This document shows positions 18,724 through 27,454 of a DNA stretch of 64,000 bases, one piece after another. Each line of letters opens with the position of its first letter. The stretch's first letter is position 1. The stretch is from Phocicoccus schoeneichii (GTDB lineage: Bacteria > Bacillota > Bacilli > Staphylococcales > Salinicoccaceae): NCBI RefSeq assembly GCF_014635565.1, contig NZ_BMDB01000001.1, positions 124,001 through 188,000 of the forward strand. The letters are read 5' to 3'. The notes below the pieces were generated by a model. The model was given only the letters and a program-made list of their open reading frames with translations, had not been told where the DNA came from and did no database searches. A program made the translations under genes and the position numbers.

Positions 18724-21318
18724 ATGAATAAATTAATTTTAATAGATGGTAACAGTTTAGCGTTTAGAGCATTTTACGGATTACCACTACTGACCAGTCA
18801 AAGTGGACTACACACGAATGCAATTTTTGGGTTTGCACGTATTTTAGATAAAATCATTCGGGAAGAAGAACCAACGCATTTCCTTGTTGCATTTGATGCA
18901 GGTAAATCTACTTTCAGACATAAAAAATATGAAGCGTATAAGGGTGGAAGACAAAAGACACCACCTGAGCTTGGCGAACAGTTTGCACCGATTCGTAAAC
19001 TCATTGATGCTTATGGTATCAAGAGATATGAAGAGATGGATTATGAAGCAGATGACATCATCGGTTCACTCGCTAAACTTGCGAATGAAAATGATATGGA
19101 AACAATCATCATCACAGGTGACCGTGACTTAACTCAGCTTGCTGGTGAGAAAACTAAAATTTATTACACTAAAAAAGGTATCACAGATATCGATGTGTAC
19201 ACACCTGAATTCATTAATGAAAAGTATGGCTTAACTCCGCTTCAAATCATAGATATGAAAGGGCTCATGGGAGACTCGTCAGATAACATTCCAGGTGTTC
19301 CTGGAATCGGTGAAAAAACAGCGATTAAACTTCTAAAGAAATATGAGAGTGTTGAAGGTGTTTATGAAAACATCGACGAGTTAAAAGGAAAACAAAAAGA
19401 GAATTTAGAAACTAATAAGGACTTGGCGTTTATCTCTAAAGACTTAGCGACAATTTATAGAGATATGACATTTGACTTTACTCTAGATGACTTAAAGCTA
19501 CGTGAAGAGAATCAAGAAGAGAAAATTGAGATCTATAAAGAGTATGGATTCAATTCACTTTTAGAAAACATGGATGTACAAGAAGTTGAAGAAGTATCTG
19601 AATTTAAAGTTGAAACAGTTGATTCGTTAAATGATCTGAAAGAGAACGTTTCAATCTTCCTTGAAGCTGATGGTGAGAACTATCTTGAAGTAGAAGCAAG
19701 ATATTTTGGGGTGACTGATGGTGAGCGAGTATTTGTTTCTACGATTGACGAAGTTAAAGGTGAACTCGAGTCATTCATAAACTCACGTAAAACAATCAAC
19801 ACATATGATTTAAAACGTCAAATGGGACTTCTTTCACATCTTGATATTGAGTTTAGAGATTTTACAACGGATATCATGCTCGGAAGCTTTATTTTAGACC
19901 CATCTCGAAAAATTATTGATGTTGCTGAAACAGCACAAACTTTCAGCATCAATATTGATAACGATGAGTTTCTTTACGGAAAAGGAAGAACAAAGAAAAC
20001 ACCTACAGATGAAGAAGCGATTCCTTTCTTAAAAAATAAAATTATGGCGATCCATAATATATTACCGAAGATGGAAGTGCGTCTAAAACACGATGAACTC
20101 TTTGACCTATGGATGGACCTAGAGATTCCTTTAGCTAAAATCTTAGGTAAGATGGAACAGACCGGAATCACTGTGAATGTTAACACGTTAAAAAACATGG
20201 AGAATGAAATCGCAAGACAACTAGAAACAATCGTCGGTCATATCCATGAACTTGCAGGTGAGGCGTTTAATATTAACTCACCAAAACAGCTGGGTGAAAT
20301 TCTATTTGAAAAGCTTGAGCTACCTGTTATTAAGAAAACGAAAACTGGATATTCAACTGCGGTTGATGTATTAGAAAAACTAGAACCAAAACATGCGATT
20401 ATCAAACATATTCTAGAATATAGAACACTTTCTAAATTACAATCGACATATGTGATTGGGCTTCAAGGTGATGTTAAAGAAGACAGTAGAATTCATACGA
20501 GATTCAACCAGACGTTAGCACAAACAGGACGTTTATCTAGTGTGGATCCAAACTTACAAAACATTCCAATTCGTCTAGAAGAAGGTAGAAAGACGCGTAA
20601 AGCATTTGTACCTAAATCAGAAGATCACGTGCTTTTATCTTTAGACTATTCGCAAATTGAACTTCGTGTACTTGCATCAATTACTAAAGATGAAAAAATG
20701 ATTGAGGCTTTTAATAGTCACAATGATATTCACACAACGACAGCGGCGAACGTATTTGGCGTTCCAGTAGAAGAAGTAACGAGCGCAATGCGTTCAAATG
20801 CTAAAGCAGTTAACTTTGGTATCGTATATGGTATTTCTGACTACGGGTTAAGTCAGCAACTAGGTATCACGAGAAAAGAAGCAAAAGCGTTCATTGATAC
20901 GTATCTGGATACATTTGTACGTGTGAAAGAGTACATGAAAGATATCGTTAAAGAAGCAAAACGAGATGGATATGTAAAAACATTACTCAACCGTCGTCGC
21001 TATATGCCAGACATCAATGCGAGCAACTTCAGTGTAAGAAGCTTCGCAGAACGTACAGCAATGAACTCTCCAATCCAAGGAAGTGCTGCAGATATTATCA
21101 AGCTCGCAATGGTACATTATGACGAAAGTGAGAAAGTGAAAGAATTCGATGCAGAACTTTTACTACAAATCCACGACGAACTTGTCTTCGATGTTCGTAA
21201 AGATCAAGTAGAAGCATTTATACCTGTTGTTAAAGAAATTATGGAAAATGCGATTGAATTAGAAGTCGACCTAGAAGTTGATTATGAATACGGAAAAAAC
21301 TGGTATGAAATGGAGTAG
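18724..21318 (+). CDS. polA: DNA polymerase I
   Basis: Repair and Okazaki-fragment polymerase, 864 residues. The N-terminal 5'-nuclease domain (~1-290) is intact: LILIDGNSLAFRAFY, EADDIIGSL, TGDRDLTQL and GVPGIGEKTA. The middle region (~295-450) has the fold of a 3'-5' exonuclease but lacks the DEDD metal ligands (e.g. FLEADGEN at the first motif), as in B. subtilis and Thermus enzymes. The polymerase domain has motif A LLSLDYSQIELRV (~637-650), motif B RSNAKAVNFGIVYG (~691) and motif C LQIHDELVFD (~814). AAGGAG gives the start; mutM follows after 5 bases. Confidence 0.98.
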   Translation: MNKLILIDGNSLAFRAFYGLPLLTSQSGLHTNAIFGFARILDKIIREEEPTHFLVAFDAGKSTFRHKKYEAYKGGRQKTPPELGEQFAPIRKLIDAYGIKRYEEMDYEADDIIGSLAKLANENDMETIIITGDRDLTQLAGEKTKIYYTKKGITDIDVYTPEFINEKYGLTPLQIIDMKGLMGDSSDNIPGVPGIGEKTAIKLLKKYESVEGVYENIDELKGKQKENLETNKDLAFISKDLATIYRDMTFDFTLDDLKLREENQEEKIEIYKEYGFNSLLENMDVQEVEEVSEFKVETVDSLNDLKENVSIFLEADGENYLEVEARYFGVTDGERVFVSTIDEVKGELESFINSRKTINTYDLKRQMGLLSHLDIEFRDFTTDIMLGSFILDPSRKIIDVAETAQTFSINIDNDEFLYGKGRTKKTPTDEEAIPFLKNKIMAIHNILPKMEVRLKHDELFDLWMDLEIPLAKILGKMEQTGITVNVNTLKNMENEIARQLETIVGHIHELAGEAFNINSPKQLGEILFEKLELPVIKKTKTGYSTAVDVLEKLEPKHAIIKHILEYRTLSKLQSTYVIGLQGDVKEDSRIHTRFNQTLAQTGRLSSVDPNLQNIPIRLEEGRKTRKAFVPKSEDHVLLSLDYSQIELRVLASITKDEKMIEAFNSHNDIHTTTAANVFGVPVEEVTSAMRSNAKAVNFGIVYGISDYGLSQQLGITRKEAKAFIDTYLDTFVRVKEYMKDIVKEAKRDGYVKTLLNRRRYMPDINASNFSVRSFAERTAMNSPIQGSAADIIKLAMVHYDESEKVKEFDAELLLQIHDELVFDVRKDQVEAFIPVVKEIMENAIELEVDLEVDYEYGKNWYEME

Positions 21319-21323
21319 AGTAC

Positions 21324-22184
21324 ATGCCTGAATTACCTGAGGTAGAACTTGTTAAGCGTGATCTTGAAAAAATAGTCGGATTTGAAATTATAGATTATGA
21401 ATTATCGGATTACGTTTTAAATGGGCATAAAGGAAATAAGCGCACGATCGTAAAACAATCTTTACAAGAGTTTAGTCGTGTTCAATATAGTACGATATAT
21501 TCCCTCGGTAGACGAGGGAAGTATATGTACTTCTCTTTACGAAAAGAACAAAGTGATTTTAATTTGGTTGCACATCTCGGAATGAGTGGTGCGTTCTTTA
21601 TCGTGAACAATTTAGATGAAATCACGGAAAAGAACTTTAAAAAGCATTGGCAAGTGATTTTCAGACTATCAAATGGCCAAATACTTGTTTACTCAGACAT
21701 CAGGCGCTTTGGTGAAATGCGCATTGTAGATTCAATTGAAGGGTTTAAACCAATCGCTGAGATGGCACCTGAATACACTGAACCTAGTGCACGAGCACAT
21801 TTTATTAACACGCTTAAATCTGGTCGTTATAATGAATCGTTTATTAAACCAATCATCATGGATGCTAGAATACTTCCAGGGGTTGGAAATATATATGCAT
21901 CTGAAGCATTGTATATCTCACATATTTTACCAACAAAACGTGTTAAAAACATCAGTAGAGAAAGACTCTCAAATTTATTTGATGCGATAGTTGAAGTGTT
22001 CGAGCTGTCTTTATCTTACGGAGGTTCAACAATTTCAGACTATCGAAGCGTCACAGGTGGTAGTGGGGAAATGCAAAACAAGTTTAAAGTATACGGATTA
22101 AAGACATGTCCAGAAGGACATGAACTCAAAACGAAAGTCATGAGTGGTCGAAATACGTATTATTGTACGAAGTGTCAGAGGTGA
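21324..22184 (+). CDS. mutM: Formamidopyrimidine-DNA glycosylase
   Basis: Removes 8-oxoguanine and FapyG and nicks the abasic site. It is 286 residues. The catalytic N-terminal Pro and Glu are in MPELPEVE; the helix-two-turn-helix contains LPGVGNIYASEAL, and the lesion-probing region SDIRRFG is present. The C-terminal zinc finger is unusual: instead of C-x2-C...C-x2-C it reads C-x3-H (Cys262, His266) then Cys281 and Cys284. No ribosome-binding site stronger than GGAGTAG inside the polA end is seen, so it is coupled to polA. It overlaps the 5' region of coaE closely. Confidence 0.95.
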   Translation: MPELPEVELVKRDLEKIVGFEIIDYELSDYVLNGHKGNKRTIVKQSLQEFSRVQYSTIYSLGRRGKYMYFSLRKEQSDFNLVAHLGMSGAFFIVNNLDEITEKNFKKHWQVIFRLSNGQILVYSDIRRFGEMRIVDSIEGFKPIAEMAPEYTEPSARAHFINTLKSGRYNESFIKPIIMDARILPGVGNIYASEALYISHILPTKRVKNISRERLSNLFDAIVEVFELSLSYGGSTISDYRSVTGGSGEMQNKFKVYGLKTCPEGHELKTKVMSGRNTYYCTKCQR

Positions 22185-22189
22185 GCGAG

Positions 22190-22786
22190 TTGGATAATAA
22201 ATATAAAGTCATCGGTATTACGGGTGGAATCGCAAGTGGAAAGTCAACAGTCAGCGATTACATCAGATCAAAAGGATATCCTGTTCTTGACGCAGATATT
22301 TATGCGAGAAAAGTAGTGGAACCAGGTAGTGAAGGTCTTAAAGAAATCGTTGAAGCATTTGGTGAAGCTGCATTAAATGAAGACGGTACTATGAATAGAC
22401 AGTATGTAGGTTCTTTAATTTTCAATGATAAAGAGAAAAGAGATATACTGAACGGAATCACACATCCTAAAATCAGACAAATGATGAATGATGAGCGTGA
22501 TTTTTATCTTAAAACAACTCATGTGTTTCAAGACATTCCGCTTCTTTTTGAGAATGGACTTGAGGGCCAAATGGACGAAATTATCGTCGTTTATGTAGAA
22601 CGTGATGTGCAGACTGAACGCCTTATGTCACGTAACGAATTGAGTGAAAGTGAAGCAACTTCTCGTATAGAAAGTCAAATGTCTTTAGAAGATAAAAAAG
22701 CACGTGCAACGGTTGTTTTTGATAACACAGAAACGCGTGAGACTTTATACAAACAAATTGACGAATTTTTAAGTACTTTGTCATAA
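22190..22786 (+). CDS. coaE: Dephospho-CoA kinase
   Basis: Last step of coenzyme A synthesis: ATP-dependent phosphorylation of the 3'-OH of dephospho-CoA. I chose the TTG at 22190 because GAGGTGAG, which contains the mutM stop, lies 5-6 bases upstream; GTG at 22181 and TTG at 22163 are alternatives. This gives 198 residues, the usual length. The P-loop GGIASGKS is at 12-19; the CoA-site lid region with DIPLLFENGLE and a C-terminal helix follow. It is third in the polA operon, as in Bacillales. Confidence 0.94.
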   Translation: MDNKYKVIGITGGIASGKSTVSDYIRSKGYPVLDADIYARKVVEPGSEGLKEIVEAFGEAALNEDGTMNRQYVGSLIFNDKEKRDILNGITHPKIRQMMNDERDFYLKTTHVFQDIPLLFENGLEGQMDEIIVVYVERDVQTERLMSRNELSESEATSRIESQMSLEDKKARATVVFDNTETRETLYKQIDEFLSTLS

Positions 22787-22795
22787 AAAACATTG

Positions 22796-22831
22796 TGAAA
22801 ACGTTGTCAAAAACCGTTTTTATGGTATACT
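22796..22831 (+). promoter_or_regulatory. gapB promoter with overlapping cre-like operators
   Basis: TTGTCA (22804-22809) and TATACT (22826-22831) are 16 bases apart with TG before the -10. TGAAAACGTTGTCA (22796-22809), which includes the -35, matches 13 of 14 cre positions. AAAACCGTTTT (22810-22820) fills the spacer and is the exact reverse complement of the palindrome upstream of sdhC. Repression under glycolytic growth is inferred. Confidence 0.65.
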
Positions 22832-22866
22832 AAATATGATAAAAAATTAAAGGAGCTTTTTAAGTA

Positions 22867-23874
22867 ATGACTAAAGTAGCAATCAACGGATTAGGTAGAA
22901 TTGGAAGACAAGTATTTCGTATCGCAATGGAATCTGACAAACTAGATTTAGTTGCAGTTAACGCGAGCTACAAAGCAGAGGATCTTGCACACTTAATTAA
23001 CTATGACTCAACTCATGGTAAATGGGACAAAGTTGTAGAAGCTAAAGATGACGATACATTAGTAGTTGATGGTAAAGAAATCAAGATTACACGTGATCGT
23101 AACCCTGAAAACTTACCTTGGAAAGACCTTGGAGTAGATATCGTATTTGAAGCAACTGGTGCATTCAACCACGGTGACAAAGCTGTAGCACACATCAATG
23201 CGGGTGCAAAAAAAGTTGTGTTAACTGGTCCTTCTAAAGGTGGAGACGTTCAAACACTTGTTTTAGGTGTAAACGACGACCAGTTAGATGTAGAAAAATA
23301 TGACATTTTCTCAAACGCTTCTTGTACGACAAACTGCTTGGCGCCTGTTGCTAAAGTCTTAAACAACGCGTTTGGAATCAAAAAAGGTCTTGTTACAACT
23401 GTACACGCGTACACTTCAGACCAAAATATCTTAGACAACCCACATAAAGATTTACGTCGTGCACGTTCTGCTGCGGACAACATCGTTCCAACATCAACTG
23501 GTGCTGCAAAAGCAACAGCACTCGTATTACCTGAACTAGAAGGTAAACTAGATGGTATGGCATTACGCGTTCCAACTCCAAACGTATCACTTGTTGACTT
23601 AGTAGTAGAGTTAGACAAAAATGTTACTAAAGAAGAAGTAAACAAAGCATTAGAAGAAGCAGCTAACGGAGAGTTAAAAGGTATTTTAGAAGTAACACAT
23701 GCACCACTAGTGTCACGTGACTTCTACACAAACCCACATTCTTCAATCGTTGATGCAGATTTAACTATGGTAATTGGAGACTCACAAGTTAAAGTCCTTT
23801 CTTGGTACGATAACGAGTGGGGCTACTCAACTCGTACAGTTGAACTTGTTGAAAAAGTTGCAGAGAACCTTTAA
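22867..23874 (+). CDS. gapB: Gluconeogenic glyceraldehyde-3-phosphate dehydrogenase (GapB type)
   Basis: 335 residues. The Rossmann start is VAINGLGRIGRQVFR; the catalytic Cys lies in SNASCTTNCLAPV (~152) with the proton-relay His in TTVHAYTSDQN. After strand two the sequence is NASYKAEDLAHL rather than the NDL/D of NAD-specific GapA, the feature of the NADP-preferring GapB branch. Location between coaE and nrdR is the GapB locus in Bacillus and Staphylococcus. It should run 1,3-bisphosphoglycerate to GAP for gluconeogenesis. It is monocistronic with its own promoter and terminator. Confidence 0.95.
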   Translation: MTKVAINGLGRIGRQVFRIAMESDKLDLVAVNASYKAEDLAHLINYDSTHGKWDKVVEAKDDDTLVVDGKEIKITRDRNPENLPWKDLGVDIVFEATGAFNHGDKAVAHINAGAKKVVLTGPSKGGDVQTLVLGVNDDQLDVEKYDIFSNASCTTNCLAPVAKVLNNAFGIKKGLVTTVHAYTSDQNILDNPHKDLRRARSAADNIVPTSTGAAKATALVLPELEGKLDGMALRVPTPNVSLVDLVVELDKNVTKEEVNKALEEAANGELKGILEVTHAPLVSRDFYTNPHSSIVDADLTMVIGDSQVKVLSWYDNEWGYSTRTVELVEKVAENL

Positions 23875-23884
23875 TTTTAATAAT

Positions 23885-23912
23885 AAGGACAGAACCCATC
23901 TGTCCTTTTTTT
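23885..23912 (+). terminator. gapB terminator
   Basis: AAGGACAGA and TCTGTCCTT arms, 5-base loop, seven T. Confidence 0.9.
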
Positions 23913-23940
23913 GTTCTAATTTATTTGAGGAGTGTTCAAT

Positions 23941-24360
23941 TTGAAATTACAAAATGATCAAGGTAAAACAAATGCTTTAGAATTAGAAAAAGATATCGCG
24001 GAATTCAATGGTGAAACACATAAAGTTAAAATCCACGATGGTGATATTACTAAAGCAGGCCACATCTCAGTTAACACATTAAATATAAAAGAAGATTATC
24101 TCGATACGATTATTACTCGTTTTGAAAACCGTAATAGAAAAGTAGATAAATACCCTGGATTCACAGGGTTTTGTCTAATTAATAAAGACAATACGATTTC
24201 AGTATTAACTGGCTTTGAAAACCGTGAAAAATTCGATGAGTGGGTAGCAAGTACTGCTTACCAAGAAGGACACCAACAAAAACAAGACCGATCTGAACAA
24301 CAAGGTAGCGAATATTTAGTAGATCGACCAATTCGTGAACATTACTCAGTGATTGGATAA
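23941..24360 (+). CDS. ABM-domain protein (antibiotic biosynthesis monooxygenase-like)
   Basis: 139 residues starting from TTG at 23941, 8 bases after GAGGAGTG; a GTG at 23932 overlaps that site. The middle (~45-105) shows the ferredoxin-like dimeric alpha/beta pattern of ABM proteins: helix ITRFENRNRK, strand YPGFTGFCLI, strand TISVLTGF, helix FDEWVASTAYQEGHQ. IsdG-type haem oxygenases belong to the same superfamily, but the Asn-Trp-His triad of IsdG is not evident, so haem degradation should not be assumed. The tail is polar (QQKQDRSEQQG). Flanked by terminators on both sides. Confidence 0.8.
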   Translation: MKLQNDQGKTNALELEKDIAEFNGETHKVKIHDGDITKAGHISVNTLNIKEDYLDTIITRFENRNRKVDKYPGFTGFCLINKDNTISVLTGFENREKFDEWVASTAYQEGHQQKQDRSEQQGSEYLVDRPIREHYSVIG

Positions 24361-24363
24361 TAT

Positions 24364-24395
24364 TTACAGGAGCAAATCGCTCCTGTAATTTTTTT
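24364..24395 (+). terminator. Terminator after the ABM-domain gene
   Basis: TTACAGGAGC and GCTCCTGTAA arms, 5-base loop, seven T. A TATAAT at 24413-24418 just downstream probably starts the nrdR transcript. Confidence 0.9.
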
Positions 24396-24447
24396 ATGGG
24401 CGTATTTTCATGTATAATATAGTTAATAATTAAAATGAGGTGAGTTC

Positions 24448-24906
24448 ATGCGTTGTCCAAATTGCCAACATCAAAATACAAAAGTTATTGATTCACGTCA
24501 CGCTGATGATATGACAGTAATTAGACGTCGTCGTGAATGTGAATCATGTGGTACCAGGTTTACAACTTTTGAAAGAATCGAATTATCCCCACTTGTCGTT
24601 ATAAAAAAGGACAACACGCGTGAAAAATTTGATAGAGAAAAAGTATTAGAAGGTCTCATGAAAGCATGTGAAAAAAGACCAATTCCGTTTGAAGAAATTG
24701 AAAAGAGAACGGACAATATAGAAAAAGCATTACGCAATTTAAATAAAGCTGAAATTTCATCGAATGATATTGGCGAAGCTGTAATGAACGAATTAATGGA
24801 TTTAGACCAAGTTGCATACGTTCGTTTTGCGTCAGTTTATCGTGAATTTAAAGACATCAATCAGCTCATGGATGTCCTTCAGAACTTAAATAAAGGAAAA
24901 TCTTGA
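24448..24906 (+). CDS. nrdR: Transcriptional repressor NrdR
   Basis: ATP/dATP-sensing repressor of ribonucleotide reductase operons. 152 residues: an N-terminal zinc ribbon with Cys3, Cys6, Cys31 and Cys34 (MRCPNC...CESC), followed by an ATP-cone domain (~49-139) starting VVIKKDNTREKFDREK. GAGGTGAG precedes the ATG. It leads the nrdR-dnaB-dnaI operon, a conserved arrangement in Bacillales; its targets are not in this window. Confidence 0.97.
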   Translation: MRCPNCQHQNTKVIDSRHADDMTVIRRRRECESCGTRFTTFERIELSPLVVIKKDNTREKFDREKVLEGLMKACEKRPIPFEEIEKRTDNIEKALRNLNKAEISSNDIGEAVMNELMDLDQVAYVRFASVYREFKDINQLMDVLQNLNKGKS

Positions 24907-24907
24907 T

Positions 24908-26209
24908 ATGAATACAAGACTCACGCCAAGAACAGAATTTTTAGTGTATAACAAAGTCTCATTATCCCCATATGACCGGGAGATACTATCTGATATATAC
25001 ATGCCGTTAATTGGTCCCGTGTCTTTATCTATTTATAATTATTTAATTGATATGAAACAAGATATGACTGTACGTTTCCATAGTGAATTTATGGATATGT
25101 TAAATATCGAACTTTCAACGCTTACGAAAGAATTAGAAAAACTTGAAGCAATAGATCTCTTAAAAACATATGTGAATGATGATGAACACACGGACCAATT
25201 TTTATATGAGATAAAAAGCCCGTTAGATGCTGAAAGTTTCTTTAATGATCCGATGCTATCGATGTTTTTATTCGCGAAAATTGGGAGTAAGAAGTTTAAT
25301 GAGAAAAAAGCTGCATGGGTCTATTACACATTTCCAGATGGATTTAGTGACGTAAGTCGAAACTTTAAAGAAGTGTTCTCATCTCTTCGTATGAATGAGT
25401 TTCAAAAACCTACGGAGACATTTATTTCTAAAAACGAGTCTAAAGGTCCTAGAATTGATGTGACAGATTTTGACTTTGATATGCTGTATACACATTTACG
25501 GGGTACTTATGTTGAAAAAGGGTTCTTTAATACTGAAGTTCAGCGTACGATTGTGAAATTATCACAAGTTTTTAATCTATCTCTATATCAAATGAAAGAT
25601 ATTATTATTAAATCAACAGATCGTAAAGACGGTATTGATATCGAACTCTTGAAGCACTATGCATTAAGAGAATATAATGTGACTAGTGGTAAAGTTAATA
25701 AAAAACCACAACTTGAGACTCTAAATACACACGAAAACAGCACGGATTATTTCGAGCAGTTAGATGATATTTCACCTCTAAATCGTATTCAACATTTAAG
25801 AAATAACAATGCATCAAAAAATGATATGCGTATTGTGACAGAGCTTATCATGACAACTCAATTGTCTGATGGTGTCATTAATGTATTATTAGAATATGTC
25901 TTACAAAAAGGTGAGTATTTAAATGATAACTATGTTTTTTCAATCGCAAGAGATTGGGAAAATAAAGGATTTTTAACTGCTAAAGAAGCAAGTGAATCTA
26001 TATTAAGTTTCATGCAAGATAAAGAGAAAAAGAAAAATTATGCAAACAACCGCTTCAAAGTTTCTCATAAAACCATTGAACCTAAGTGGTTTACTGAAAA
26101 GAAGCCATCTGAAAATAATGATGAGAAGAAAACACTTGAGAAAACAAAACCAGAACTGAAGGATGATTCGATTGCAGCGCGTATCCAACAGTTTAGAAAT
26201 AATAGGTGA
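24908..26209 (+). CDS. dnaB: Replication initiation and membrane attachment protein DnaB
   Basis: Gram-positive primosome protein (not the helicase) that with DnaD and DnaI loads the replicative helicase at oriC and restart sites. 433 residues, with the two DnaB/DnaD-type domains: an N-terminal winged-helix region (~1-150; SPYDREILSDIYMPL is typical) and a C-terminal DnaD-like domain (~300-380). The end is charged and low-complexity. It starts one base after the nrdR stop and overlaps the possible upstream GTG of dnaI. Confidence 0.92.
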   Translation: MNTRLTPRTEFLVYNKVSLSPYDREILSDIYMPLIGPVSLSIYNYLIDMKQDMTVRFHSEFMDMLNIELSTLTKELEKLEAIDLLKTYVNDDEHTDQFLYEIKSPLDAESFFNDPMLSMFLFAKIGSKKFNEKKAAWVYYTFPDGFSDVSRNFKEVFSSLRMNEFQKPTETFISKNESKGPRIDVTDFDFDMLYTHLRGTYVEKGFFNTEVQRTIVKLSQVFNLSLYQMKDIIIKSTDRKDGIDIELLKHYALREYNVTSGKVNKKPQLETLNTHENSTDYFEQLDDISPLNRIQHLRNNNASKNDMRIVTELIMTTQLSDGVINVLLEYVLQKGEYLNDNYVFSIARDWENKGFLTAKEASESILSFMQDKEKKKNYANNRFKVSHKTIEPKWFTEKKPSENNDEKKTLEKTKPELKDDSIAARIQQFRNNR

Positions 26210-26214
26210 TTGAT

Positions 26215-27162
26215 GTGAAATCTATCGGAAACATATTTAATAAAGTTGGCGCGATAGACGAAATAAAACAGCGTCAAAATAGAGAAGAAGCACTCATTGA
26301 TGAGATTATTAATTCTAAAAAGATGCAGGATTTTATCAAAAATAGTGAAGAGAAAGTCACACGTCAAATGATTGTAGATGATCTCATTAACGCTAAGTTT
26401 TTTGTTGAACAGAAAACAGAATGCGAAGTCGATGAAAAAGGGAATTGTATTTCCCATCCAGAAGGTCTCGTGAATAATCTTGAAGTGCGTAACAATCGTT
26501 TGCATCTCTATTACACAAGATGTCCAGTGAGAGAGAAGCAGCTTGATTATGAGGAAAAAGAATCATTAATTAAGCGTTTTCACATTTCAAAAGATATCAA
26601 AAATGCGAGTTTTGATGACTTGTATCACGACTCTAGTTCAACTCGTAACGATGTCATTAAGAAATCAATTGATGCTGCAATCTCGATTGTGTCAGGTGAC
26701 GAACCAAAAGGCTTATATATCCATGGCCAATTTGGGGTAGGGAAGTCATTCATATTAGGATGCATTGCGAATGAGCTAAAAGAGAAATCAGTATCTTCTA
26801 TGATGATTTACATGCCAGAGCTATTAACAGATCTTAAATCAGGATTTAAAGATGGTTCAACAGAAGAAAAGTTACTCGCCATTAAAACTGCTGAAGTGTT
26901 AATGTTGGATGATTTAGGTGCCGAAGATATCACAGTGTGGTCGAGAGACGAAGTGTTGACACCAATCTTGCAGTCGCGTATGTCTCGTGGCCTTCCTACC
27001 TTTATCAGCTCAAACTATTCAGTTAATGATCTGATTGAGTTATATAGTCATACAAAAAACGGTGCTGAAGATAAAATCAAGTCATCTCGAATGGTGGAGC
27101 GTATTCGTGCACTCACTGAAGAAGTAGAACTGACTGGCTTAAACTATCGTCATAAGCAGTAA
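26215..27162 (+). CDS. dnaI: Primosomal protein DnaI (helicase loader)
   Basis: AAA+ ATPase that loads DnaC helicase. I chose GTG at 26215 (MKSIGNIF) because AGGTGATT lies upstream with proper spacing; GTG at 26206 overlaps the dnaB stop. 315 residues. The N-terminal part has the zinc-binding cluster around ECEVDEKGNC...H...C; the AAA+ core has Walker A GQFGVGKSF (~171-179), Walker B LMLDDLGAED and sensor SSNYS. Last gene of the operon; the thrS promoter begins four bases after its stop. Confidence 0.95.
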   Translation: MKSIGNIFNKVGAIDEIKQRQNREEALIDEIINSKKMQDFIKNSEEKVTRQMIVDDLINAKFFVEQKTECEVDEKGNCISHPEGLVNNLEVRNNRLHLYYTRCPVREKQLDYEEKESLIKRFHISKDIKNASFDDLYHDSSSTRNDVIKKSIDAAISIVSGDEPKGLYIHGQFGVGKSFILGCIANELKEKSVSSMMIYMPELLTDLKSGFKDGSTEEKLLAIKTAEVLMLDDLGAEDITVWSRDEVLTPILQSRMSRGLPTFISSNYSVNDLIELYSHTKNGAEDKIKSSRMVERIRALTEEVELTGLNYRHKQ

Positions 27163-27165
27163 TCA

Positions 27166-27194
27166 TTGCATTTATAGAATTATCAGTATATAAT
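27166..27194 (+). promoter_or_regulatory. SigA promoter of thrS
   Basis: TTGCAT (27166-27171), 17-base spacer, TATAAT (27189-27194), just after the dnaI stop. Confidence 0.8.
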
Positions 27195-27199
27195 ATATT

Positions 27200-27437
27200 C
27201 ATAAATTTCAAATAGTAAATTCAAAAGGACACAATTTCTTTTGGTATATTTTTAGAGAGTGCGTGGTCGGTGAAAATGCACAATATACACTTGGAGTTAC
27301 TCCCTTTTTCATTGCTTATTTAATCGTAAGCCGGTTTGGACCGTTAAATCCTAGCTGAGGCAAAAATATTAATTTTTGCGAATCAGGGTGGTAACACGGT
27401 GTATAGTCGTCCCTTTATTTAGGGACGGCTTTTTTTA
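27200..27437 (+). promoter_or_regulatory. T-box leader of thrS
   Basis: The 292-base gap before thrS carries a T-box riboswitch. The core GGGTGGTAACACGG (27386-27399) contains the UGGU that pairs with an uncharged tRNA NCCA end. It is followed by a terminator: AGTCGTCCCT and AGGGACGGCT arms (27405-27430) and seven T. Stem I lies around 27250-27330; ACT (Thr) occurs in the likely specifier area (27285 and 27298), but I could not fix which copy is read. Uncharged tRNA-Thr should allow read-through. Confidence 0.9.
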
Positions 27438-27454
27438 TTTTAGGAGGAATCGTT

